Below are positions 23,668 through 34,634 of a stretch of DNA of 36,771 nt, piece by piece. Source of the DNA: Nakamurella silvestris (GTDB taxonomy: Bacteria; Actinomycetota; Actinomycetes; Mycobacteriales; Nakamurellaceae); contig QXCQ01000039.1 in NCBI GenBank assembly GCA_003576535.1, positions 1 to 36,771 of the forward strand. Reading direction: 5' to 3'. A model generated the notes under the pieces. The model worked only from the letters and a program-made list of their open reading frames with translations, did no database searches and was not told the DNA's origin. Made by a program: the position numbers and the translations under genes. How positions within the stretch are numbered: position 1 is the stretch's first letter; each line of letters begins with the position of its first letter.

Positions 23668-25454
23668 ATCCACCTGTGCTGCTGCCGATCGCCTCCACCC
23701 GGGAGACCGTCGCCGGCACCTGGGCCTTGGTGCGCCGCCGACGGCTACGCCTGTGGTCGACCCTGGTCGTGCTGCCTGCCGGCACCGCCGCCGGGCTGCT
23801 CGTGCCGTACCTGCTCGGTGCCATGGTGGACGCCGTCGTCGAACAGCTGCCTGTCGCGCGGTTGGTCTGGTTGACCGGCGCCCTGTTGGTCAGCGGCACG
23901 ATCGCGATCGTGCTCATCTGGTGGGGGCAGCGGCTGTTGGCCCGGCTGGCCCAGACGGCCCTGGCCGATCTACGTGAGGAGGTCTTCGATGCTGCTGTCG
24001 CACAACCCGCCTCGGTCATCGAGGAGGCCGGAACCGGGGACCTGGTCTCCCGGATCTCCGGGGACACCGACGCGGTCAACACGGTCATCGGCGGGGTCCT
24101 GCCGGCCTTCCTCTCGGCCCTGTTCACCGTCACACTGACCCTGGCCGGCCTCGGTGCCGTCGACTGGCGTTTCCTGCCGGCGGTCCTGCTCGCCACACCG
24201 TTGCAGTGGTGGGCCCTGCGATCCTTCCTGCGCCGTTCCGGCCCGGTGTACCGGTCGGCCCGCGCCGCCGACGCCGCCCGCAGCCAGCGCATCATCGAGA
24301 GTGTCGGTGGTGCCCAGACCGTCAGCGCACTGCGGCGGACAGATGAGCACATCGACGACATCGCAGCGGCCTCGGAGTACTCGATCGGCCACGACCTGGC
24401 CGCCATGCGGTTGCGTACGATCTTCTTCGGCCGCCTCAACATCGCCGAACTCATCGGCCTGGCCGCCGTGCTCGCGACCGGGTTCTGGCTCTTCGACCAC
24501 GGCACCGTCACCCTCGGGGCGGCCACTGCCGCGGCCATCTACTTCCACAACCTGTTCGGGCCGATCGGTGTGCTGCTGGCCACGGTCGACGACCTGCAGA
24601 ACGCCGGTGCCGGACTCTCCCGGTTGATCGGTGTCACCATGCTCGGGACGGCGAAACCCGCTGCGGCGCAGCAGCAGTCCGGCTCTGAGGCCGAACCGGA
24701 GTTCCCCCCGGGTTCCGGCCTGGCGATCTCGGCCCGCGGCGTGTCCTTCTCCTACGGCCACCGGGTGGTGGTGGACGATCTCACCCTGCAGGTGGACCCC
24801 GGTGAGCGGGTGGCGGTCATCGGTGCCAGTGGGGCCGGGAAGTCGACCCTGGCCAAGGTTCTCGCCGGAATCCATCCCGCCCAGGCGGGCTCGGTGACCA
24901 TCGGCGGTGTGCCGATCGACGGGCTGTCGCCGGTGGAACTGCGTACGCGGGTGATCCTGGTCAGTCAGGAGTCCCACGTGTTCGTCGGCACCGTCCGGGA
25001 GAACCTGCAGCTGTTCGCCCCGTCGGCCACCGACGGGGCGATCCGCCTGGCGATCAGCAGGCTCGATGCCGGCTGGGTCCGGGATCTGCCCGACGGCCTC
25101 GACACCGTTGTCGGTGAAGGGGGTGTCACCCTGAATGCCGGCCAGGCACAGCATCTGGCGTTGATCCGGCTGGTGCTGGCCGATCCCGCCGTGGTGATCC
25201 TGGACGAGGCGACGGCGGAGGCGGGCACTGCCCAGGCGGCCGAACTGGAACGTGCCGCCGAGCAGGCCCTGGCCGGGCGGACCGGTGTGGTGATCGCCCA
25301 TCGCCTGTCCCAGGCGCAGTACGCGGACCGGGTGGTGGTCATGGAGGCGGGTCGGATGGTCGAGATCGGCAGCCACGACGAGCTCCTGGCCTCCGACGGG
25401 AGCTATGCCGAGTTCTGGTCGGCGTGGGAACGGGGTCGGTGCCGTTCCAGGTGA
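23664..25454 (+). CDS. ABC exporter half-transporter, catalytic partner
   Basis: The 596-residue protein has a six-helix exporter domain (about 35-320). Its nucleotide-binding domain (about 350-590) has an intact Walker A (GASGAGKST, near 386), a Q-loop (ILVSQESHVF), Walker B (VVILDEATA, near 510) and an H-loop (VIAHRLS). Its signature motif is degenerate: LNAGQAQHLALI replaces LSGGQ (near 489), and the D-loop reads AEAGT. Paired with the upstream subunit, one composite site is complete (this Walker A/B with the partner's LSGGQ) and the other is dead. The pair is coupled by ATGA overlap and divergent from the AraC regulator. Likely substrates for this class are drugs, lipids, peptides or siderophores; none is indicated here. 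Confidence 0.92.
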   Translation: MNPPVLLPIASTRETVAGTWALVRRRRLRLWSTLVVLPAGTAAGLLVPYLLGAMVDAVVEQLPVARLVWLTGALLVSGTIAIVLIWWGQRLLARLAQTALADLREEVFDAAVAQPASVIEEAGTGDLVSRISGDTDAVNTVIGGVLPAFLSALFTVTLTLAGLGAVDWRFLPAVLLATPLQWWALRSFLRRSGPVYRSARAADAARSQRIIESVGGAQTVSALRRTDEHIDDIAAASEYSIGHDLAAMRLRTIFFGRLNIAELIGLAAVLATGFWLFDHGTVTLGAATAAAIYFHNLFGPIGVLLATVDDLQNAGAGLSRLIGVTMLGTAKPAAAQQQSGSEAEPEFPPGSGLAISARGVSFSYGHRVVVDDLTLQVDPGERVAVIGASGAGKSTLAKVLAGIHPAQAGSVTIGGVPIDGLSPVELRTRVILVSQESHVFVGTVRENLQLFAPSATDGAIRLAISRLDAGWVRDLPDGLDTVVGEGGVTLNAGQAQHLALIRLVLADPAVVILDEATAEAGTAQAAELERAAEQALAGRTGVVIAHRLSQAQYADRVVVMEAGRMVEIGSHDELLASDGSYAEFWSAWERGRCRSR

Positions 25455-25472
25455 TCCGACCTCGCCGGTCCG

Positions 25473-26048
25473 TCAGGTCGAGCGGGCACGCAGATGCGCC
25501 CGCTCCCCCTGTTTCCCGAACAGGCAGAGCAACTCCGCCGGTCCGTCACCGGTGGTACCGAACCAGTGCGGGATCCGGGTGTCGAACTCCGCCGCCTCGC
25601 CCGGATGCAGGACCAGGTCCTGCTCCCCCAGCAGCAGGCGAACCGTCCCGTTGAGCACGTACATCCATTCGAAGCCCTCGTGGACGCGCAGGTCCGGTGG
25701 GGTGTCGCGGGAGGCCGGGATGACGAGTTTCACTGCCTGCAGACCCCCGGCCCGCCGGGTCAACGGAATGTGCACCATCCCGTGACGGACCACCGGGCGC
25801 AGGTGCACCCGGGGATCGCCGGTCGGCGGGGCGCCGACCAGTTCGTCGATCGGCACCCCGTGCGCGCGCGCCAGCGGCAGCAGGAGCTCCAGGGTCGGTT
25901 TGCGGTGGCCGGATTCCAGCCGGGACAGGGTGCTCACCGAGATGCCGGTGGTGGCCGACAGTTCCGCCAGGGTTCCGGCCGTACGCAGGCGCAGCGCCCG
26001 AAGCCGAGGGCCGACGGCGGTGAGAACCGAATCCAGATCGTCATCCAT
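25473..26048 (-). CDS. XRE-cupin transcriptional regulator
   Basis: The 191-residue product has an N-terminal XRE helix-turn-helix (about 12-68, LRALRLRTAGTLAELSATTG and SVSTLSRLESGHRKPTLELL). A C-terminal cupin domain (about 105-185) follows, with VHEGFEWMYVLNGTVRLLLG and FDTRIPHWFGTTG as its two motifs. The cupin probably senses a small molecule. The ATG at 26048 is chosen; a TTG at 26072 would extend it through the operator. It is divergent from the flavoprotein gene at 26114, a pairing common in actinobacteria, and a perfect dyad lies between them. The ABC operon ends 18 bp from its stop. Confidence 0.9.
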   Translation of the reverse strand: MDDDLDSVLTAVGPRLRALRLRTAGTLAELSATTGISVSTLSRLESGHRKPTLELLLPLARAHGVPIDELVGAPPTGDPRVHLRPVVRHGMVHIPLTRRAGGLQAVKLVIPASRDTPPDLRVHEGFEWMYVLNGTVRLLLGEQDLVLHPGEAAEFDTRIPHWFGTTGDGPAELLCLFGKQGERAHLRARST

Positions 26049-26056
26049 GGATCCAG

Positions 26057-26073
26057 TTTGCCATCCCGGCAAA
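26057..26073. promoter_or_regulatory. Probable operator between XRE-cupin and flavoprotein genes
   Basis: TTTGCC (26057-26062) and GGCAAA (26068-26073) form a perfect dyad with a 5-bp spacer. It directly follows a TATTTT -10-like hexamer on the minus strand and sits in the shared 65-bp promoter region, where the XRE-cupin protein could repress itself and its neighbour. Confidence 0.5.
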
Positions 26074-26113
26074 AATAGTTGCGCTCCCGATCGGGTGACC
26101 CCAAGGTGGTGGT

Positions 26114-27097
26114 ATGTCGAACAGCTCTGAACACCCGATCCCCCAGTACTGCGATGTGGTTGTCATCGGCGGTGGCGCCGCGGGACTGAGCGCCGCCCTG
26201 ACATTGACCAGGGCCCGACGGTCCGTGGTCGTCGTCGACGGCGGTGAGCCACGCAACGCCCCCTCCGCGGGGGTGCACGGCTACCTGACCAGGGAGGGGA
26301 TGTCCCCGGCCGAGCTCGTCGCTGTCGGCCGGGCCGAGATCGCCGGCTACGGCGGACATTTCCTCGACGCCGAAGCCACCTCGGTGCGCAAGGTCGACGA
26401 GGGCTTCCAGGTCTCGGCCGGAGACCGGGTGATCACCGCACGACGGGTGGTCGTGACCACCGGCCTCGTCGACGTCCTCCCCGACGTTCCGGGAGTGCGG
26501 GAACTCTGGGCGCTGGACGTCCACCACTGCCCCTACTGCCACGGCTGGGAACTAAGCGGCCGGACGGTGGGTGTCCTGGGCGGCGGTCCCCGCGCGGCCC
26601 ACCAGGCGCTGGTGTTCCGCCAATGGGTCACCGACGTGGTGCTCTTCACCCACACCGCCGATGACCTGACCGAAGAACAGGCCGAACAGCTGGCCGCCCG
26701 TGGGATCGCCGTGGTCCACGGCCGAGTGGTGGATCTGCGCACCACCGACGGCCGGCTGTCCGGGGTCGAACTCGCCGACGGGACCGTCGTCCCGCGGCAG
26801 TCGCTCGTGGTGGCCCCGACCTTCGTCGCACGTTCGGCGGTACTGGAATCCCTCGGCCTGCTGCCGGAGGAGCACCCGATGGGCCAGTACATCCTCACCG
26901 ATCCGTTCGGTCTCACCGCAGTGCCCGGGGTGTGGGCGGCCGGCAACGTGACCGACCTGGCCGGCGGCGTGGTGAATGCGGCCTCGGCCGGGATGACGGT
27001 CGGGGTGGCCGTGAACTCCGACCTGATCACCGACGACATCGCCGCGGCCGTCCGGGCGCACCGGTCGACCGCGGCGGTCGGAGCCGATCAGGGTTGA
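26114..27097 (+). CDS. Thioredoxin-reductase-like NAD(P)/FAD-dependent oxidoreductase
   Basis: The 327-residue protein has an N-terminal FAD dinucleotide fold (VVVIGGGAAGLSAALTLTRA, residues 14-33) and a central CxxC in HHCPYCHGWE (near 140). A second dinucleotide fold for NAD(P)H (VGVLGGGPRAAHQAL, near 155) follows, and then the C-terminal FAD motif GVWAAGNVTD (near 275). The CPYC pair is in the place of the thioredoxin reductase active site. Many actinobacterial relatives are not thioredoxin reductases but dithiol or small-molecule oxidases, so the partner is uncertain. AAGGTGG precedes the ATG. It is divergent from the XRE-cupin regulator and convergent with the phosphoketolase gene (13-bp gap). 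Confidence 0.9.
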   Translation: MSNSSEHPIPQYCDVVVIGGGAAGLSAALTLTRARRSVVVVDGGEPRNAPSAGVHGYLTREGMSPAELVAVGRAEIAGYGGHFLDAEATSVRKVDEGFQVSAGDRVITARRVVVTTGLVDVLPDVPGVRELWALDVHHCPYCHGWELSGRTVGVLGGGPRAAHQALVFRQWVTDVVLFTHTADDLTEEQAEQLAARGIAVVHGRVVDLRTTDGRLSGVELADGTVVPRQSLVVAPTFVARSAVLESLGLLPEEHPMGQYILTDPFGLTAVPGVWAAGNVTDLAGGVVNAASAGMTVGVAVNSDLITDDIAAAVRAHRSTAAVGADQG

Positions 27098-27110
27098 TCG
27101 ACCGGAAGGC

Positions 27111-29513
27111 TCACTCGACGGGCTGCTCGCCCTTCCAGTTCCACCCGGCGATCGACGGATCGTCCTCCCCGTGTTCGCGGGTGTACCGCCGCGCGGCGAG
27201 TCTGGTGTCGGCCATCAGCTGACGCAGGTTCGCCGCCCGGCTCCCCAGGGTCGGTACCCGGTCGATGACATCCATGACGAGGCGGAACCGGTCGAGGTCG
27301 TTGAGCATGACCATGTCGAAGGGTGTGGTGGTGGTGCCCTCCTCCTTGTACCCGCGGACGTGGATGTTCCGGTGGTTCGTCCGCCGGTAGGTGAGCTGGT
27401 GGATCAACGACGGATACCCGTGGAAGGCGAAGATCACCGGCTTGTCCGCGGTGAACAGGGCATCGAACTCCTTGTCGGACAGCCCGTGCGGGTGTTCGGT
27501 CTCCGATTGCAGCCGCATCAGGTCGACCACGTTGACCAGCCGGACCCGCAGATCCGGCAGGTGCGTGCGCAGCAGTTCGGCCGCGGCCACGGCCTCCAGG
27601 GTCGGCGTGTCGCCGGCGCAGGCGAGAACCACATCGGGTTCCCCGTCGGTGTTTCCGGCCCAGGGCCAGATGCCCAGACCCCTGGTGCAGTGGGCGATGG
27701 CCTCGTCCATCGTCAGGTAGGTCAGCGCCGGCTGTTTGCCGGCCACGATCACGTTGACGTAGTTACGGCTGCGCAGGCAATGATCGGCGACCGACAACAG
27801 GGTGTTGGTGTCCGGCGGCAGATACACCCGGACGATCTCCGACTTCTTGTTCACCACATGGTCGAGGAAACCCGGGTCCTGATGGGAGAAACCGTTGTGG
27901 TCCTGCCGCCAGACGTGGGAGGACAGCAGGTAGTTCAACGAGGCGATCGGTGCCCGCCACGGGATCTCCCGAGTGGTCTTGAGCCACTTGGCATGCTGGT
28001 TGAACATCGAGTCGATGATGTGGATGAAGGCCTCGTAGCAGTTGAACAGGCCATGCCGCCCGGTGAGCAGGTAGCCCTCGAGCCACCCCTGGCAGAGGTG
28101 CTCGGAGAGGATCTCCATCACCCGACCTGCTGGAGCGAGATGCTCGTCGTCATCGCTGATCTCGGCGTCCCACACCCGATCGGTGACCTCGAAGACGGCC
28201 TGCAGCCGGTTGGAGGCCGTCTCGTCCGGGCCCATCAGCCGGAAGGTCTCCGGATTGAGCCGGATCACCTCCCGCAACAACTCGCCGAGAATAGTGGTGG
28301 CCTCGGAGATCCCGGCCGCAGGGGCATCGACCTCCACCCCGAAGGCCCGGAAGTCCGGCATCACCAGATCGCGGAGCAGCAGGCCGCCGTTGGCATGTGG
28401 ATTGGCGCTCATCCGCCGCTGCCCCGACGGTGCGAGGTCTCTCAACTCCGGGCGCAGACTGCCGTCTGCGGCGAAGAGTTCCTCGGGACGGTAGCTGCGC
28501 ATCCATTCCTCGAGCTGACCGCGGTGCTCGGCGTTGGTCCGGGTCTGCGCCAACGGGACCTGATGCGCCCGGAAGGTTCCCTCAACCTTCTTGCCGTCGA
28601 CCACCTTCGGTCCGGTCCAGCCCTTCGGGGTCCGCAGGACGATCATCGGCCAGGCCGGGCGTGGATCGTCGGCGGCGGCGGGCTCCCCCGAACGTGCCTG
28701 TGCCTGGATGGCCGCGATCCGGTCCAGGCAGGTGTCAAGGGTGCGGGCGAGCAACTGGTGGACCGTCGCCGGGTCCGAACCGGCGACGAAATGCGGTTCG
28801 TACCCGTACCCGCGCATGAGTTCGGCCAGTTCCTCCGCCGGGATGCGGTCCAGCACGGTCGGATTGGCGATCTTGTAGCCGTTCAGGTGCAGCACCGGCA
28901 GGACGGCGCCGTCGGTCACCGGGTTGACGAACTTGTTCGAATGCCAGCTGGCGGCCAGCGGCCCGGTCTCGGCCTCGCCGTCACCGACCACACACAGGGC
29001 GAGCAGGTCGGGGTTGTCGAACACCGCGCCGTAGGCGTGCACCAGCGAGTACCCCAGTTCCCCGCCCTCATGGATTGAGCCGGGTGTTTCAGGGGCCACG
29101 TGACTCGGGATGCCCCCGGGGAAGGAGAACTGCCGGAACAGAGCCCTGATGCCGTCGACATCCGGGCCCACTGCCGAGTAGACCTCGCTGTAGGTTCCTT
29201 CGAGGTAGGCGTTGGCGACCAACCCTGGTCCGCCATGGCCGGGCCCGGTGATGAACAGCGCGTTGAGGTCACGGTCCTTGATGGCGCGATTCATGTGTGT
29301 GTACAGCAGGTTCAGCCCCGGCGTGGTGCCCCAGTGGCCCAGCAGCCGTGGTTTCACCTGCTCGGCCTGCAACGGCTCACGCAGCAACGGGTTGTCGAGG
29401 AGGTAGATCTGGCCGACGGACAGGTAGTTGGCCGCCCGCCAGTACCGGTCCATGAGCTCGAGTTGATCGGGCGAGAGTGTTTCCTGCTGGACGTCTTCTG
29501 CCGTGCTGTTCAC
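27111..29513 (-). CDS. xfp: Phosphoketolase (xylulose-5-P / fructose-6-P)
   Basis: The 800-residue protein has the full length of the family. It cleaves xylulose-5-phosphate (and often fructose-6-phosphate) with phosphate to acetyl-phosphate plus a triose (or tetrose) phosphate, using thiamine diphosphate, in the cytoplasm. Family marks are [20 protein letters not shown] (57-76), GPGHGGPGL (90-98), the cofactor motif [20 protein letters not shown] (176-195) and NGYKIANPT. The C-terminal XFP_C region ends [18 protein letters not shown]. The GTG start at 29513 has AAGGA seven bases upstream. The PPOX gene lies 130 bp upstream on the same strand, so the two may share the DosR-like promoter region. 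Acetyl-phosphate formation fits energy supply under oxygen limitation. Confidence 0.97.
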   Translation of the reverse strand: MNSTAEDVQQETLSPDQLELMDRYWRAANYLSVGQIYLLDNPLLREPLQAEQVKPRLLGHWGTTPGLNLLYTHMNRAIKDRDLNALFITGPGHGGPGLVANAYLEGTYSEVYSAVGPDVDGIRALFRQFSFPGGIPSHVAPETPGSIHEGGELGYSLVHAYGAVFDNPDLLALCVVGDGEAETGPLAASWHSNKFVNPVTDGAVLPVLHLNGYKIANPTVLDRIPAEELAELMRGYGYEPHFVAGSDPATVHQLLARTLDTCLDRIAAIQAQARSGEPAAADDPRPAWPMIVLRTPKGWTGPKVVDGKKVEGTFRAHQVPLAQTRTNAEHRGQLEEWMRSYRPEELFAADGSLRPELRDLAPSGQRRMSANPHANGGLLLRDLVMPDFRAFGVEVDAPAAGISEATTILGELLREVIRLNPETFRLMGPDETASNRLQAVFEVTDRVWDAEISDDDEHLAPAGRVMEILSEHLCQGWLEGYLLTGRHGLFNCYEAFIHIIDSMFNQHAKWLKTTREIPWRAPIASLNYLLSSHVWRQDHNGFSHQDPGFLDHVVNKKSEIVRVYLPPDTNTLLSVADHCLRSRNYVNVIVAGKQPALTYLTMDEAIAHCTRGLGIWPWAGNTDGEPDVVLACAGDTPTLEAVAAAELLRTHLPDLRVRLVNVVDLMRLQSETEHPHGLSDKEFDALFTADKPVIFAFHGYPSLIHQLTYRRTNHRNIHVRGYKEEGTTTTPFDMVMLNDLDRFRLVMDVIDRVPTLGSRAANLRQLMADTRLAARRYTREHGEDDPSIAGWNWKGEQPVE

Positions 29514-29643
29514 AGGCGGTCCTTCCGATCTCTGCGGGACTGACGGTCGTGGAAGATGATCTGTGACCAGCCTGCCACGTGCCCCCCGGAGCGCAACCCG
29601 GCCCGGGTGCCGTTCGGCTGTTGGCCACCTGCCGTTCGCCGAC

Positions 29644-30099
29644 TCACATGTAGGCGGCGGTTCCCAGGTGCCAGTCGAAAGGTGCTTCCTCGGCGGTGAT
29701 CCGTCGGCCGCTGATCCCGTGCGGGATGATCCGCACCCAGCGGAAGTCCTCCCCCGGCGCCCAGGGTTCCAACCCGGTGGCCCTGGTCCGTCCGACGATC
29801 CCGGCGTCGTGGTCCGGTGTGACCTCCTCGGCCAGCCCGCGGACCAGAACGCTCCATCCGGTCCGGGTGGTCGCGTCGATCCGGTCGACCTCGAAGGAGA
29901 CGTTGGTGTGCTGGGCGTTCAACAGGGTGCTGCCCGGCTTCTTGCGGAGGACGACCACACCGCGATCAAGCGCGTAGTTGACCGGGATGATCAGTGGTTC
30001 GTGGTCGACGATCACGCCAAGTCGTCCGAAACTCTCCGATCGGAGCAGTTCCTGGCACTCGTCGGTGGTCAGCACGGTCAGTTCACGGGTTTCGGTCAC
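29644..30099 (-). CDS. PPOX-fold (pyridoxamine 5'-phosphate oxidase-like) flavin protein
   Basis: The 151-residue product is a single split-barrel flavin-binding domain. It begins with the conserved helix ([20 protein letters not shown]) and continues with the strand pair [29 protein letters not shown]. It then has [20 protein letters not shown], the usual FMN-contact region. The GTG at 30099 has GAGGAG six bases upstream; the longer start at 30123 would include that site. Relatives include actinobacterial F420- or FMN-dependent reductases and PPOX genes of the mycobacterial DosR regulon; cofactor and substrate are undetermined. It is divergent from the tandem USP gene across a DosR-like box. 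Confidence 0.88.
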   Translation of the reverse strand: MTETRELTVLTTDECQELLRSESFGRLGVIVDHEPLIIPVNYALDRGVVVLRKKPGSTLLNAQHTNVSFEVDRIDATTRTGWSVLVRGLAEEVTPDHDAGIVGRTRATGLEPWAPGEDFRWVRIIPHGISGRRITAEEAPFDWHLGTAAYM

Positions 30100-30177
30100 G
30101 GTGGGCTCCTCGGGTGTCCGCACCAGTCTGGTCCCGGCCCGCCGTCCACGACAGAGTCATCCTGCACGGGTGGACAA

Positions 30178-30221
30178 AGGACTTTGGGCCCTACCGCGGG
30201 TGGTCCGCGGTGTCGCATGCT
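30178..30221. promoter_or_regulatory. DosR-like box between the PPOX and USP genes
   Basis: AGGACTTTGGGCCC (30178-30191) matches the DosR core GGGACT-WW-AGTCCC at 11 of 14 positions. A candidate -10 for the USP gene, CATGCT, lies at 30216-30221, so the box centre would be about -44 from the start. No comparable -10 is clear in the PPOX direction. Confidence 0.62.
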
Positions 30222-30278
30222 CGGGACGCGGACCCGCGAACGGGCGGCCCGGGCACAAACGAAGGATCGACGAACGAG

Positions 30279-31199
30279 ATGACCACAGCTGCAGAACCGG
30301 GTGTCACCGTCGGCCTGGACGGCACCGACGCCGCCCACCAGGCACTCCTGTGGGCGGTCGACGAGGCCGATCTCCGTCAGGTGCCCTTACGTCTCCTGCA
30401 CGGGTACACCCCACCGGTCCTGGCCGGGGCCGGAACCGCAGCGGTGATCGACGCCCAGGAACACTGGGCCGCCGAGATCCTCGAGGAAGCGCGGCAGGCG
30501 GCGAAGTCGCTCCGGCCCGGGCTGGAGGTGACGGCCGAGGTGGGGATGCAACCGGCGGCGGTGCTGCTCAACCACGCCTCCGCCGACGCGCGGCTGACGG
30601 TCGTCGGGACCCGGGGCCGGGGCCAGCTGACTGCCTCCCTCTTCGGATCTGTCTCCATGCGGACAGCCGGACACGTACAGGGGGCCGTGCTCATCGTGCG
30701 GGCCGAGCAGACGGTGCCGGAACGTGATGCCGCCCAGGTGGTCATCCTCTGCGCGGACGGTTCGGCCGGCAGCGACCAGGCTGCCGCGTTCGCCTTCGAG
30801 GAGGCGACGCTCCGTCGTGCCTCGGTGGTGGCGGTTCGGAGCTGGGACGACATGCCGTTGCGACAGGGGCTGCGTGCCTATCCGTTGGAGGTGAACCTGA
30901 ACGAGGTCGACCAGGCCGAGGCGGCCGAGCTGGAGAAGCAACTGGTGCCCTTCGCGCAGCGGTACCCGCAGGTCCCGCTGCGCCGGATCGTGGTCCGGGG
31001 GCGGCCGACCGAGGCCATCATGTCCTATGTCGAGGAGCATCACGCTTCCGACCACCCGATCGTGGTGGTCGGCAGTCGTGGGCGCGGCGGGTTCGCCGGG
31101 CTGATGCTCGGCTCGACGAGCCAGAGTCTGATCGCCCATTCCTCCTGGCCGACAGTGGTTGTCAGCACCGGACCTGCGGCAGCGGACGCCGAGCGGTGA
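30279..31199 (+). CDS. Tandem-domain universal stress protein
   Basis: The 306-residue cytoplasmic protein has two UspA domains (about 8-142 and 149-300). Each keeps the ATP-binding G-x2-G-x9-G-S pattern: VVGTRGRGQLTASLFGSVS in the first and VVGSRGRGGFAGLMLGSTS in the second. Tandem USPs of this size are hallmark members of the mycobacterial dormancy regulon. The ATG at 30279 follows GAAGGA. It is expected to bind ATP and to be induced in hypoxia or stationary phase. It is preceded by a DosR-like box and followed 83 bp later by the DevR-like regulator gene. Confidence 0.93.
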   Translation: MTTAAEPGVTVGLDGTDAAHQALLWAVDEADLRQVPLRLLHGYTPPVLAGAGTAAVIDAQEHWAAEILEEARQAAKSLRPGLEVTAEVGMQPAAVLLNHASADARLTVVGTRGRGQLTASLFGSVSMRTAGHVQGAVLIVRAEQTVPERDAAQVVILCADGSAGSDQAAAFAFEEATLRRASVVAVRSWDDMPLRQGLRAYPLEVNLNEVDQAEAAELEKQLVPFAQRYPQVPLRRIVVRGRPTEAIMSYVEEHHASDHPIVVVGSRGRGGFAGLMLGSTSQSLIAHSSWPTVVVSTGPAAADAER

Positions 31200-31219
31200 A
31201 CCGGCATGGATCCCGCACG

Positions 31220-31225
31220 TAGGCT
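31220..31225 (+). promoter_or_regulatory. Candidate -10 of the devR-like gene
   Basis: TAGGCT lies 57 bases before the ATG at 31283, giving a start near 31232 and a leader of about 50 nt. No DosR-like box accompanies it. Confidence 0.35.
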
Positions 31226-31282
31226 CGAGAGAACATCGCTGGTGACGACACCGGACGCGCGCCGGCCCGAGAACGGGTGGAT

Positions 31283-31930
31283 ATGAGGATCTTTCTGGTC
31301 GACGACCACGAGGTGGTGCGGCGGGGTGTCGCCGAACTCCTCGAGCAGGAGGCGGACCTGGTGGTCGTCGGCCAGGCAGGTTCGGTGGCCGACGCCCTCG
31401 AACTGGTCCCGGCCGCCGCCCCGGACGTTGCCGTCCTGGACATGCGCCTCCCGGACGGCAACGGGATCGAGCTCTGCCGCGAACTGAAGTCCCGGATGCC
31501 CGAGCTGAACTGCCTCATGCTGACCTCCTTCACCGACGAGGAGGCGAAACTGGACGCGATCCTCGCGGGTGCCGGCGGATACGTCATCAAGGACATCAAG
31601 GGGATGGACCTGGTTACTGCGGTCCGCGCGGTCGGTGAAGGCCGGTCCCTGCTGGACTCGCGGACCGTGGCGACCCTGATGTCGCAGATCCGGGCGAAGG
31701 TCGACAAACCCGACGCACTATCCGGTCTCACCGAACAGGAACGGGTGGTGCTGAGCCTGATCGGCGAGGGGCTGACCAACCGCCAGATCGCCGGCCGGAT
31801 GTTCCTCGCCGAGAAGACCATCAAGAACTACGTGTCGCGGCTGCTGATGAAACTCGGGATGGAGCGTCGTACCCAGGCGGCGGTTCTGGCCACCGAACTG
31901 CGTTCGTCCCCGCGCCCGCACAGCCGCTGA
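31283..31930 (+). CDS. devR: DevR/DosR-like NarL-type response regulator
   Basis: The 215-residue protein has a receiver domain (1-120) with acidic pocket D7/D8, phosphoacceptor D53 ([20 protein letters not shown]) and a conserved T/S-K pair (LTSFT and YVIKDIKG). A LuxR/NarL helix-turn-helix output (about 148-210) follows: [20 protein letters not shown], then [20 protein letters not shown] and [12 protein letters not shown]. The receiver ([18 protein letters not shown]) and the output ([18 protein letters not shown]) are nearly those of mycobacterial DosR. Function: binds GGGACT-type palindromes when phosphorylated and activates dormancy genes. A GTG six bases upstream is an alternative start. 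The sensor gene follows 107 bp downstream. Confidence 0.93.
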   Translation: MRIFLVDDHEVVRRGVAELLEQEADLVVVGQAGSVADALELVPAAAPDVAVLDMRLPDGNGIELCRELKSRMPELNCLMLTSFTDEEAKLDAILAGAGGYVIKDIKGMDLVTAVRAVGEGRSLLDSRTVATLMSQIRAKVDKPDALSGLTEQERVVLSLIGEGLTNRQIAGRMFLAEKTIKNYVSRLLMKLGMERRTQAAVLATELRSSPRPHSR

Positions 31931-31954
31931 GGAGCCCGGGCGGGCGGCGGGGGC

Positions 31955-31960
31955 TAGTGT
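31955..31960 (+). promoter_or_regulatory. Candidate -10 of the devS-like gene
   Basis: TAGTGT lies 77 bp before the GTG at 32038, giving a start near 31967. It suggests that the kinase gene can be transcribed separately from the regulator gene. Confidence 0.35.
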
Positions 31961-32034
31961 CGGGGCGAGGGTTGTTCGACCCGCGATCCCGCCGCACCCA
32001 CTCCTCGGGCAGCGGTCCGCCGTCCGAGGAGTGA

Positions 32035-33843
<1,809 letters not shown>

Positions 33844-33853
33844 GACCCGCACC

Positions 33854-33889
33854 GACGGGCGGGACCGGGTTGCCCCGGTCCCGCCCGTC
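33854..33889. terminator. Terminator between convergent devS-like and DoxX genes
   Basis: A perfect 16-bp stem pairs 33854-33869 (GACGGGCGGGACCGGG) with 33874-33889 around a 4-nt loop, placed between the two stop codons. There is no clear U-tract, and it probably serves both strands. Confidence 0.8.
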
Positions 33890-33898
33890 GTCGGTGCC

Positions 33899-34525
33899 TC
33901 AGCGGGCCCAACGGTTCCGTTGTACGAAGGACAGGCTCGACCACCAGCGCCCGGCCCCGAGGGCCGAGGCACTGCCCACCGCGAGCACCACCCACAAGCC
34001 GATGGCGTAGACGATGTGGTAGTCGATCAGCGGGTTGGACGAACCGGTTGCCTCACCCAGCGAGTTGAACTGCGCGGGTGGCCATTCGGCCGCCCACATC
34101 ATCAGCATCATGATCGTTCCACCGACCGCGGCGATCCGCAGTGCGACCCCGAGGATCAAGGCGAGGCCGATCCCCAGCAGACCGAGCATGAAAAGCCAGT
34201 CGGCCCAACCCTTTCCGGCGATGTCACGGAAGAAGGACTGCAGCGGACCGACATTCACGTGGGAGAGGAAGCCGTTCGTCGGTGAGCCTCCGTTCACCCA
34301 GGCCCGGTCCGTACCGGTCGAATACGACCAGCCGAAGGCCTTGTCCAGGAAGGCCCAGAGGAACACCAGGCCCAGTGCCACCCGCAGGATGTCGACCGAG
34401 GGGTGGGCACCGCGGGTCCGGTGCCCAGCGTCCGTGGTGGAAGCTGCGTGCGGGCCGGGACCCGGTGGGACCGTACGAGGGGTGTCCGTGGCGGATTCTG
34501 TGGTCGTCAAGCGCGTCGGTGACAT
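33899..34525 (-). CDS. DoxX family membrane protein
   Basis: The 208-residue product has a polar N-terminus (1-42) and four membrane segments. The first carries the DoxX phrase DILRVALGLVFLWAFLDKAF. A hydrophilic loop with SHVNVGPLQSFFRDIAG follows, and then LFMLGLLGIGLALILGVALR, a Met-rich segment GTIMMLMMWAAEWP and a last helix with YHIVYAIGLWVVLAV. DoxX/DoxD proteins are small quinone-linked membrane proteins; the DoxD branch forms part of thiosulfate:quinone oxidoreductase. The electron donor here is unknown. The ATG at 34525 follows AAGGG; a longer frame from 34648 lacks family similarity. It is divergent from the second USP gene and convergent with devS. Confidence 0.85.
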   Translation of the reverse strand: MSPTRLTTTESATDTPRTVPPGPGPHAASTTDAGHRTRGAHPSVDILRVALGLVFLWAFLDKAFGWSYSTGTDRAWVNGGSPTNGFLSHVNVGPLQSFFRDIAGKGWADWLFMLGLLGIGLALILGVALRIAAVGGTIMMLMMWAAEWPPAQFNSLGEATGSSNPLIDYHIVYAIGLWVVLAVGSASALGAGRWWSSLSFVQRNRWAR

Positions 34526-34634
34526 GGTGGTGCCCTTCTGCTGGGACCGGTGGTCGCCGGTCGGGCGATCCGTGATGGGTCGACGTGTTCGCCGGCCGAT
34601 GTCGACCTTCGTCCCTGTGGCCGGTTTCCGGCAA

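Noticed and set aside
29536-29549. DosR-like GGGACTGACGGTCG before the phosphoketolase gene
   Set aside because: It matches only one half-site and lies 23 bp from the start codon, which leaves no room for a promoter downstream of it.
34543-34556. DosR-like GGGACCGGTGGTCG before the DoxX gene
   Set aside because: It is 18 bp from the DoxX start, next to the ribosome site, and nearly 190 bp from the USP start. The position is wrong for activation in either direction.
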